From NCBI GenBank assembly GCA_947440875.1, contig CANETG010000210.1:1-5217 (forward strand): DNA of 5,217 bases, in the 5' to 3' direction. Below the pieces are notes generated by a model. That model ran no database searches and was not told where the DNA came from. It saw only the letters and a list, made by a program, of their open reading frames with translations. Positions 1 through 5,217 of this stretch are shown piece after piece (position 1 is the first letter of the stretch; every line of letters starts with the position of its first letter). Origin of the DNA: Bacteriovoracaceae bacterium (GTDB taxonomy: Bacteria > Bdellovibrionota > Bacteriovoracia > Bacteriovoracales > Bacteriovoracaceae). Both the position numbers and the translations under genes were made by a program.

Positions 1-18
1 TAGGTCAAATTGTTCCAT
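1..18 (-). CDS. lpd: Start of a downstream gene, probably dihydrolipoamide dehydrogenase (E3), partial
   Basis: Only six codons are present, ATG GAA CAA TTT GAC CTA, giving Met-Glu-Gln-Phe-Asp-Leu before the window ends. The ATG (18 to 16, read on the minus strand) lies 3 nt after the sucB stop codon, the spacing of a translationally coupled operon gene. Many dihydrolipoamide dehydrogenases begin with a few residues followed by Phe-Asp-Leu/Val leading into the FAD-binding Gly-x-Gly-x-x-Gly strand, and lpd commonly follows sucA-sucB. E3 is the flavoprotein that reoxidises dihydrolipoyl groups on E2 with NAD+. The ribosome binding site is weak: only a GGA about 10 nt upstream, inside the end of sucB, so coupling to sucB translation is likely. 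The identity is inferred from six residues and gene order; the FAD motif itself lies outside the window. Confidence 0.6.
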
Positions 19-21
19 AAA

Positions 22-1230
22 TTATACGTCCAACAGAAGTCGAGAAGGATCTTCGAGCATTTCTTTTACTGTTTTGAGAAACGACACTGACTCACGGCCA
101 TCGATGATTCTGTGATCGTAAGACAGGGCCAGGTACATGATCGGACGAATGACGACCTGACCATTCACGGCCACCGGACGCTCAACAATGTTGTGCATCC
201 CGAGAATCGCTGACTGAGGCGCATTGAGAATAGGAGTCGAAAGCATCGATCCAAAGATCCCACCATTGGTGATAGTAAAGGTCCCGTTTTGCATTTCATC
301 GATCGTGATTTTTCCGTCACGAGCGCGACCCGCGAGTTCAATGATTTTTGATTCAATCTGGGCCATCCCCATCGATTCGGCGTTGCGGATAATAGGAACC
401 ACTAGTCCGCGCGGAGTGGAAACCGCTACACCCACGTCAGCGTAGTTATGATACACGAGTTCGTTTCCGTCGATCATTCCGTTCACGGCCGGATAAGCTT
501 TCAGGGCCACGCAGCAAGCCTTCGTGAAAAAGGACATGAATCCAAGACCCACACCGTGTTTTTCTTTGAAGGCGTCTTTGTGTTTTTTTCTGATTTCCAT
601 GACCGCTGACATATCGACTTCGTTAAAAGTGGTGAGCATGGCAGTCGTATTTTTTGCGTTCACAAGACGTGTCGCGATGGTTTTCCGAAGGCCTGTCATC
701 TTTTCGCGGCGGATTTCACGAGAGAATGAACTCGCCATAGTTTGGTGGGCCAGTGAGCGCAGTTCTGAGTCGCCGGTTTTTAGAGGAATGGGTTGAGACG
801 CTTGTGCGGAGAGAGCGTCGCCTTTGGTGACTCTTCCGTCGCGGCCCGAGCCTTGGACAGATCCAGCATCCACACCTTTTTCAGCGAGGATTTTTGCGGC
901 GGCTGGCGATGGGAAGTTTTTCTCTTGAGAAGGAGCAGCTGGAGCGGCTGATGCTTCTGGCGATTTTGGTGTGGGCTCGGCCGTCGCAGTAGCGACAGCA
1001 GTTTCATCAACCTCAGCAATCTTGGACCCAATGGCAACAGTCTCGCCTTCTTTGACGAGAATTTTTAATTTCCCTGCTTTCGGAGCAGAAATATCAAGAG
1101 TGGCCTTATCTGATTCAATCGACGCGACCACTTCATCGAGTTTCACCATCGCTCCATCTTTTTTTGTCCACGAGGCGATAGTGACTTCAGTGATCGATTC
1201 ACCGACAGCGGGAACTTTAATCTCAACCAT
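22..1230 (-). CDS. sucB: Dihydrolipoyllysine-residue succinyltransferase, E2 of the 2-oxoglutarate dehydrogenase complex
   Basis: This 402-residue protein (also called OdhB) is the core E2 subunit. It takes the succinyl group from E1 on a swinging lipoyl arm and transfers it to CoA in the cytoplasm. The domains are in the standard order. A single lipoyl domain covers about residues 1-76, with the lipoylated lysine at K42 in Glu-Ser-Asp-Lys-Ala. An Ala/Pro-rich linker covers 77-104. A peripheral-subunit-binding domain covers about 105-142, with the Gly-Ser-Gly-Arg-Asp-Gly-Arg-Val segment at 127-134. The catalytic acyltransferase domain covers about 172-402. The active-site motif Ser-Tyr-Asp-His-Arg-Ile-Ile-Asp-Gly places catalytic H373 and D377 near the C terminus. 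The length is close to E. coli SucB (about 405). The catalytic domain looks like the succinyl type rather than the acetyl type, and the neighbouring sucA supports this. Start: ATG preceded by AAGGA with 5-nt spacing. It is intact, with no missing key residue seen. Confidence 0.97.
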   Translation of the reverse strand: MVEIKVPAVGESITEVTIASWTKKDGAMVKLDEVVASIESDKATLDISAPKAGKLKILVKEGETVAIGSKIAEVDETAVATATAEPTPKSPEASAAPAAPSQEKNFPSPAAAKILAEKGVDAGSVQGSGRDGRVTKGDALSAQASQPIPLKTGDSELRSLAHQTMASSFSREIRREKMTGLRKTIATRLVNAKNTTAMLTTFNEVDMSAVMEIRKKHKDAFKEKHGVGLGFMSFFTKACCVALKAYPAVNGMIDGNELVYHNYADVGVAVSTPRGLVVPIIRNAESMGMAQIESKIIELAGRARDGKITIDEMQNGTFTITNGGIFGSMLSTPILNAPQSAILGMHNIVERPVAVNGQVVIRPIMYLALSYDHRIIDGRESVSFLKTVKEMLEDPSRLLLDV

Positions 1231-1235
1231 AACTA

Positions 1236-1240
1236 TCCTT
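1236..1240 (-). promoter_or_regulatory. Ribosome binding site of sucB
   Basis: On the minus strand the sequence reads AAAAAGGATAGTT directly before the sucB ATG. AAGGA lies 5 nt from the start codon, inside the 11-nt gap after the sucA stop codon. This fixes the sucB start and shows that sucB has its own translation signal within the operon, unlike sucA, which has none visible. Confidence 0.8.
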
Positions 1241-1241
1241 T

Positions 1242-3977
1242 TTAAACAGTTTCAATTTTTTCAGAGAACGCATTCGTCACGATTCTCAGTTGTTCTGAGG
1301 CGTGAACAGAAGCGTAGCCCGTGGCCGGGGAAGCCGAAGATTTACGGGCAATCAGTTTGAAATCATCAAACTGCGAGTAACGGCGAAGGAACGTAAATGC
1401 CCCCATGTTTTTCGGCTCTTCTTGAACCCACACTTTTTCCGCCGACTTATATTTTTCGATGAGCTTCCAGCTCTGCTCTTCCGGCATAGGATAAAGTTGT
1501 TCAAGACGCACAATCGCCACGTCTTTGCGCTTATCTTTTTGCTGCTTGGCCTTCAGGTCGTAGTACACCTTACCGGTGCAAAGAAGAACTCTCTTCACTT
1601 CTTTAGCGTTCACATACGAGTCGTCGATGATCTCTTGGAAAGTACCGTCAGTGAAATCTTTAGAGGTTGAAACGGCTTCCGGATGACGGAGAAGTGATTT
1701 CGGAGTGAAAATGACCAGTGGTTTTCTAAAATCCCATTTCACTTGGCGACGAAGGATATGGAAAATATTGGCCGGTGTTGTGAGGTTGGCGACCACCATA
1801 TTCCACTCGGCCGCAAGCTGGAGGAACCTTTCTGGACGAGCGTTTGAGTGCTCCGGTCCCTGACCTTCATACCCATGCGGAAGAAATAAGACGACACCAC
1901 TTTGTCTTTGCCACTTCGATTCACCTGAGCAGATGAACTGATCGATGATGGTTTGCGCCCCATTGGCGAAGTCACCGAACTGAGCTTCCCAGATATTTAA
2001 AGTTTGCGGAGATCCGAGTGAATAACCGTACTCAAACCCCAGGACTGCGTACTCCGACAGAAGCGAATTATAGATCTTGTACTTGCCCTGCTTTTCGGAA
2101 ACGGTGGCCAGGAAAAGATGGCGCGTATTAAAATTCTCATCCACAACACCCGCGTGCCGGTGAGAAAAAGTTCCGCGGATACAATCCTGACCGGACATTC
2201 GGACATTGATTCCTTCTTGGAGAAGGGAGCCGTAGGCCATGTGCTCGGCCATCGCCCAGTCGAACTGATCATCGGCCCAACGGGTTTTTCTTTCGTCGAT
2301 TAATTTTTCAATCTTCTGGATCGGCTTAAAATCCTTCGGCAGAGAGGTCAAAGCTTTGAGAGTTTTCTCCAGCACCTCACGAGAGACATTTGTTTTGGGA
2401 GAATAATCAAAATCCTTCGGGGTGGAACGCCGGAATGACTTCCACTGCTCTTCCGGTTTTTGATAGAGGTATGGGAGGGGCTTCTGCTTCACAGAATTAA
2501 ATCTGTCCTGAAGAAGATTCTTAAACTGCTCTTCCATTTGGACCGCAAGTTGTGCCTCAATTTGCTTTCCTTCGATGAGTTTATCTTTGTAAACTTCACG
2601 CGGATTGGGGTGCTGAGCAATCTGTTGGTAAAACTTCGGCTGAGTAAATCTTGGCTCGTCGGATTCGTTGTGTCCGTGCTTTCGGTAACAAACCATATCA
2701 ACGAAAATATCTTTCCGGAATTTCGCGCGGAATTCTGCCGCAAGTTCCACCGCAAAAACGACTGCTTCGGCATCGTCACCGTTGACGTGAATGATAGGAC
2801 ACTCAAGAACGCGAGACACAGAAGTTGAATAGATCGACGAACGAGCGTCGTCAAAATCCGTCGTGAAACCGATTTGGTTATTAATGACGAAATGGATAGC
2901 ACCGCCTACGTTGTACCCCTTAAGGCCCGACATCTGAACTGTTTCGTAGCAAATTCCCTGGCCCGCCACCGCCGCATCACCGTGGATGATAATCGGAAGA
3001 AGCTTATTCGGGTCTTCGTTGTAAAGAGTATCTCCCTGAGCGCGAGTGTAGCCAAGGACAACGGCACTGACTGCTTCCAAGTGCGACGGATTCGGCATGA
3101 GTTTCAAATAAACTTTTTCGCCACCGGAGGCAGAAATCTGAGAGGAGTAGCCCATGTGATATTTCACATCACCATCACCCATCGTAAGATCCGGTGTGGC
3201 CTGACCTTCAAATTCGTTGAAGATGTAGTCGTAGGTTTTCCCCATGATATTGGCCAGAACGTTGAGCCGCCCACGGTGGGCCATTCCGATCACGACCTCT
3301 TCGACGCCGAGAGACGCTGACTTATTGATGATCGCGTCTAGAGCAGGGATCGTATTTTCTCCGCCTTCGAGTGAAAATCTTTTCTGTCCCACATATTTGG
3401 TGTGAAGAAAATTCTCGAACGCTACCGATTCATTGAGTTTTGAGAGGATGCGTTTTTTCTTATCGATGGTAAAATTCGTCTGGCCTTGGCTGCCCTCAAA
3501 TCTCTCCTGGAACCACTCGCGGATTTCGGTGTCATTGGAAAACATGTATTCAACACCGATGTTGCCGCAGTAGAGGCTCCGCAGACGCGCGATGATGTCT
3601 TTGAGCTTCGAGTTCTTCAGTCCCAAAAGTTCACCGATATTAAAACTCTCCTCGAGATCTGCGGCCGAGAGTCCGTGGTCTTCGAGCTCGAGTCTTGGGA
3701 AACGGTTCACTCTTTGGCGAATCGGATTAGTAGTCGAGACAAGGTGACCGCGGGAACGATAAGACTGGATGAGACGATAAACTTTAAATTCTTTTCCGAG
3801 ATTTGAAACAACCGAAGTGTCTTCAGAAGAGGATACCGGTTGCGCGAGAGCAAATTCCACTCCCTTAAAAAACTGCCTCCACGTCGAATCCACAGAATCA
3901 GGATTTTTTTTGAAATCAGCGTAAAGGGAGTCAATGAATGAGTTGTCGGATGAAGAGACGTACGAAAAATCGTTCAT
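1242..3977 (-). CDS. sucA: 2-oxoglutarate dehydrogenase E1 component
   Basis: This 911-residue protein (also OdhA) is the thiamine-diphosphate-dependent E1 subunit, which decarboxylates 2-oxoglutarate and succinylates the lipoyl arm of SucB. The N-terminal segment (about 1-45, with Ser-Thr-Trp-Arg-Gln-Phe-Phe near 31-37) is the short helical E1 extension expected to bind the E2/E3 core. The first catalytic domain has His-Arg-Gly-Arg-Leu-Asn at 234-239 and Lys-Tyr-His-Met-Gly at 272-276. By alignment from memory, H234, H274 and S278 correspond to E. coli substrate-binding H260, H298 and S302. Asn-Pro-Ser-His-Leu-Glu lies at 296-301. The ThDP/Mg motif starts with Gly-Asp-Ala-Ala (333-336, D334) and ends with Asn-Asn-Gln (366-368). 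The transketolase-like pyrimidine domain has Ser-Gly-Gln-Asp (595-598), Ser-His-Arg-His (605-608) and His-Gly-Tyr-Glu-Gly-Gln-Gly-Pro-Glu-His (701-710). The C-terminal 2-oxoglutarate dehydrogenase domain follows. E. coli SucA is slightly longer (933). The start is the only plausible in-frame ATG, with family-like sequence right after it. It is intact. Confidence 0.98.
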   Translation of the reverse strand: MNDFSYVSSSDNSFIDSLYADFKKNPDSVDSTWRQFFKGVEFALAQPVSSSEDTSVVSNLGKEFKVYRLIQSYRSRGHLVSTTNPIRQRVNRFPRLELEDHGLSAADLEESFNIGELLGLKNSKLKDIIARLRSLYCGNIGVEYMFSNDTEIREWFQERFEGSQGQTNFTIDKKKRILSKLNESVAFENFLHTKYVGQKRFSLEGGENTIPALDAIINKSASLGVEEVVIGMAHRGRLNVLANIMGKTYDYIFNEFEGQATPDLTMGDGDVKYHMGYSSQISASGGEKVYLKLMPNPSHLEAVSAVVLGYTRAQGDTLYNEDPNKLLPIIIHGDAAVAGQGICYETVQMSGLKGYNVGGAIHFVINNQIGFTTDFDDARSSIYSTSVSRVLECPIIHVNGDDAEAVVFAVELAAEFRAKFRKDIFVDMVCYRKHGHNESDEPRFTQPKFYQQIAQHPNPREVYKDKLIEGKQIEAQLAVQMEEQFKNLLQDRFNSVKQKPLPYLYQKPEEQWKSFRRSTPKDFDYSPKTNVSREVLEKTLKALTSLPKDFKPIQKIEKLIDERKTRWADDQFDWAMAEHMAYGSLLQEGINVRMSGQDCIRGTFSHRHAGVVDENFNTRHLFLATVSEKQGKYKIYNSLLSEYAVLGFEYGYSLGSPQTLNIWEAQFGDFANGAQTIIDQFICSGESKWQRQSGVVLFLPHGYEGQGPEHSNARPERFLQLAAEWNMVVANLTTPANIFHILRRQVKWDFRKPLVIFTPKSLLRHPEAVSTSKDFTDGTFQEIIDDSYVNAKEVKRVLLCTGKVYYDLKAKQQKDKRKDVAIVRLEQLYPMPEEQSWKLIEKYKSAEKVWVQEEPKNMGAFTFLRRYSQFDDFKLIARKSSASPATGYASVHASEQLRIVTNAFSEKIETV

Positions 3978-3999
3978 GAGTAAAACTCGATATTGGGGG

Positions 4000-4011
4000 G
4001 TTAAACTTTGA
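4000..4011 (+). repeat. Direct repeat copy 1, at the predicted sucA transcription start
   Basis: GTTAAACTTTGA recurs almost exactly at 4070-4082 as GTTAAACCTTTGA, with one inserted C. The two copies start 70 bp apart. This copy covers about +11 to -1 relative to the predicted sucA start site, so a bound protein would interfere with transcription initiation. It could be chance, since only 12 nt are shared in an AT-leaning region. Confidence 0.4.
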
Positions 4012-4016
4012 GTCCG

Positions 4017-4045
4017 ATTATAAATCAGTGATCACTTCGTGAAAA
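4017..4045 (-). promoter_or_regulatory. Predicted sigma70-type promoter of the sucA-sucB operon
   Basis: Read on the minus strand, the -35 box is TTTTCA (4045 to 4040, 4 of 6 to consensus), the spacer is exactly 17 nt, and the -10 box is TATAAT (4022 to 4017, 6 of 6). The predicted transcription start is near 4010, giving a leader of about 33 nt before the sucA ATG. The match and the position directly upstream of the operon make it the best promoter in the window. It has not been tested, and a housekeeping-sigma consensus is assumed for this organism. Confidence 0.65.
4027..4036. promoter_or_regulatory. Perfect 10-bp palindrome in the sucA promoter spacer, candidate operator
   Basis: AGTGATCACT is fully self-complementary and sits between the predicted -35 and -10 boxes of the sucA promoter. 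It overlaps a second interrupted palindrome, TCAC-TTC-GTGA (4032-4042), which reaches into the -35 box. A third GTGA half-site is at 4047-4050. A dimeric repressor bound here would block RNA polymerase. The symmetry is seen directly; the regulatory role is inferred and no regulator can be named from the sequence. Confidence 0.35.
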
Positions 4046-4069
4046 TGTGAAATCCAAGAAATATCAGGA

Positions 4070-4082
4070 GTTAAACCTTTGA
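4070..4082 (+). repeat. Direct repeat copy 2, upstream of the sucA promoter
   Basis: GTTAAACCTTTGA is the partner of the copy at 4000-4011. It lies at about -60 to -72 relative to the predicted sucA start, a typical position for an activator site or for the distal operator of a short repression loop. It also lies 80 to 92 nt upstream of the divergent plus-strand gene's start codon, so one regulator could affect both genes. The function is inferred only from position. Confidence 0.4.
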
Positions 4083-4152
4083 CGGACAAGACGCGTTAGA
4101 GAAGAAGATTGGACAATGAAGGGCGAAACCGTCTAGTTTTATCTGGTAACCC

Positions 4153-4157
4153 AAGGA
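4153..4157 (+). promoter_or_regulatory. Ribosome binding site that decides the start of the plus-strand gene
   Basis: AAGGA ends 5 nt before the ATG at 4163. The in-frame ATG at 4157 overlaps this site and has no proper spacing. The in-frame TTG at 4109 would add 18 residues in front of the signal peptide. The site therefore favours 4163. Confidence 0.7.
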
Positions 4158-4162
4158 TGAGA

Positions 4163-5188
4163 ATGAAAGCACCTCTAATCTTCGTTTCCGTTATGGTTTT
4201 TTTTATTTCTCAGATTGGTTCAGCTCACGCGCATCGTCGTTATGAGGAAACAAATCCCCTCCTCCGATTCCTCGCCGGCAGCAGAATTATCCGAGAAGCG
4301 GCACTCTACTCACTCATACAAAACCGCTGTGACCGCTACATGGAAGATGCTGAACTCGAGTCTTGTGAAGAGGCCGTCGATCAAAAAATTACGCTCCTCG
4401 ATTTTGATGTCCTTATCACCGACAAAGAAAGTCCTGTACTCCTAGACAAAAATAATCCCAACTCCTTCGTGTTCGTCGCCTTCAAGAAAGATTTTCTCTC
4501 ACTCCTGTCGGATCAAAAAACAGAAAATTACTTGAAGCTCATCAGCTCAGAACTTTCGAGATTCCTCGCAGGGACACAAAAAACTCTCCCGAACCTTTGG
4601 GAAATGAGTCTCAGGTTTTACGGAAGCGAATTCGAGGCGGCACGCTCCCTGGCCGTTCTGTTTCAAGACGTCTCGCCGGTTAAGCTTCATCTGGCCTATT
4701 TAGAAATAAGTGGGGCACGGGGAAATAGTGCGTATTTCGATCCGAACCGCTATCGTCTTGACCAGACGATCGATCAGATGAATGCCGTCTTAGATAATAA
4801 CCGCGATAATTTCCAAACTTTTTTTTATCCGCGTCGCGTTCAGACCAAACTTCAGCGCACGATTTATCATTTCTACGTCCCTACCTACCTTGCCCACGCT
4901 CTGAAGAAAAAAGGTGTGCCGGCGCGGTTTGCTTTAATCGCTCCCCTCATGATGACTCTTACCTATGAGTTTGTGACTGCCGCCCAAGACGATCGCTACT
5001 TACTCGAAGACCCTCGGCAACTGGCGCTGGGTAGCTCTGCCGATCAATACAAAATTTTGGATATCTTCGGCGGCTTCTTGGGCGCGTCTTTCGGAAGTGG
5101 GCGGTTAAATCCCTCGTTCTCTCTGGAAGAAGTAAAAAAAGCCTTCGACGTGTCGACCGCCTCTGGAGTCCAGTTACTTCTTAAGTAA
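4163..5188 (+). CDS. Secreted or membrane-associated protein of unknown function
   Basis: I do not recognise this 341-residue protein. It begins with a Sec signal peptide: Met-Lys, a hydrophobic stretch at about 4-18, and a likely cleavage after Ala-His-Ala (residues 21-23). The mature part is thus exported to the periplasm or cell surface. There is no lipobox cysteine. The mature chain has only two cysteines, C56 and C68, which could form a disulfide. Residues about 24-230 are mixed, charged and probably mostly helical. The C-terminal part is more hydrophobic, with helices near 233-249 (H236, H245), 256-274 (Tyr-Glu at 268-269) and 298-313 (D300, G303, G304, G307, G311). This layout resembles VanZ-like and YfiM/DUF2279-like proteins, but the resemblance is by eye and weak. 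The gene is divergent from sucA and shares its 185-nt intergenic region, with no functional link to the TCA cycle evident. The start at 4163 was chosen from the AAGGA site and the compact signal peptide; 4157 or TTG 4109 are less likely alternatives. Confidence 0.87.
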   Translation: MKAPLIFVSVMVFFISQIGSAHAHRRYEETNPLLRFLAGSRIIREAALYSLIQNRCDRYMEDAELESCEEAVDQKITLLDFDVLITDKESPVLLDKNNPNSFVFVAFKKDFLSLLSDQKTENYLKLISSELSRFLAGTQKTLPNLWEMSLRFYGSEFEAARSLAVLFQDVSPVKLHLAYLEISGARGNSAYFDPNRYRLDQTIDQMNAVLDNNRDNFQTFFYPRRVQTKLQRTIYHFYVPTYLAHALKKKGVPARFALIAPLMMTLTYEFVTAAQDDRYLLEDPRQLALGSSADQYKILDIFGGFLGASFGSGRLNPSFSLEEVKKAFDVSTASGVQLLLK

Positions 5189-5192
5189 ACTG
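5171..5192 (+). repeat. Inverted repeat across the stop codon of the plus-strand gene
   Basis: CAGTTACTT and AAGTAAACTG form a 9-bp stem with one bulged A and a 3-nt loop, spanning the TAA stop at 5186-5188. It is AT-rich and no T tract follows, so it is a poor intrinsic terminator. It may be a 3'-end stabilising or bidirectional signal, or chance. Confidence 0.3.
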
Positions 5193-5217
5193 AAGCAGAA
5201 ACTTACTCACTTCGCGA

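Noticed and set aside
971..1360. 129-codon plus-strand frame spanning the sucB-sucA junction
   Set aside because: It is antisense to the SucB lipoyl domain and the SucA C terminus, both conserved. Its composition follows from the opposite-strand codons.
2489..2902. 137-codon minus-strand frame in another phase
   Set aside because: It overlaps sucA on the same strand in a different frame. SucA is intact with full-length family motifs, so there is no frameshift or overlapping gene to explain.
2874..3320. 148-codon open frame on the plus strand
   Set aside because: It lies entirely inside the strongly conserved sucA on the other strand, has no clear ribosome binding site, and its translation shows no recognisable domain. 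It is a shadow frame.
4079..4110. TTGACG (4079-4084) as a -35 box for the plus-strand gene
   Set aside because: No acceptable -10 box is found 16 to 19 nt downstream; the sequence there is a GA-rich run. A promoter for this gene must exist but is not recognisable.
5182..5216. Possible C-terminal end of a convergent minus-strand gene (Arg-Glu-Val-Ser-Lys-Phe-Leu-Leu-Gln-Phe-Thr-stop)
   Set aside because: The open frame is only about 11 codons at the window edge and cannot be told from chance. It would overlap the last codons of the plus-strand gene.
5171..5217. Rho-independent terminator after the plus-strand gene
   Set aside because: The hairpin at 5171-5192 is AT-rich with a bulge and is not followed by a T tract.

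Overview
The window holds two intact metabolic genes on the minus strand, the first six codons of a probable third gene of the same operon, and one divergently oriented gene for a secreted protein of unknown function. The minus-strand genes encode the 2-oxoglutarate dehydrogenase complex of the TCA cycle. sucA (E1, 3977 to 1242) comes first, then sucB (E2, 1230 to 22) after an 11-nt gap with a good ribosome binding site. Three nt after sucB another reading frame opens with Met-Glu-Gln-Phe-Asp-Leu. That is a typical beginning for dihydrolipoamide dehydrogenase (E3, lpd), the third subunit, and it runs off the left edge. If so, this is a compact E1-E2-E3 operon: E1 decarboxylates 2-oxoglutarate, E2 carries the succinyl group on its lipoyl arm to CoA, and E3 reoxidises the arm with NAD+.

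The 185-nt region between sucA and the divergent gene (3978 to 4162) contains the best regulatory signals. There is a convincing sigma70-type promoter for the operon (TTTTCA, 17 nt, TATAAT). A perfect 10-bp palindrome lies inside its spacer. Two near-identical direct repeats, GTTAAAC(C)TTTGA, lie 70 bp apart, one over the predicted transcription start and one at about -60 to -72. No clear promoter for the plus-strand gene is visible. sucA itself has no recognisable Shine-Dalgarno sequence.

The plus-strand gene (4163 to 5188) encodes 341 residues with a clear signal peptide, exactly two cysteines in the mature chain, and a hydrophobic C-terminal part. The spacing of His, Tyr-Glu, Asp and Gly residues there resembles VanZ-like and YfiM/DUF2279-like proteins. 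I do not recognise the gene, and it is the most novel item here.

The organism is a bacterium of moderate GC content. The E1 amino terminus and the gene order are reminiscent of Bdellovibrionota (Bdellovibrio and relatives), but this is recalled family resemblance and remains a low-confidence guess. No RNA genes, mobile elements or CRISPR arrays were seen. Apart from the short intergenic region, the window is essentially fully coding.
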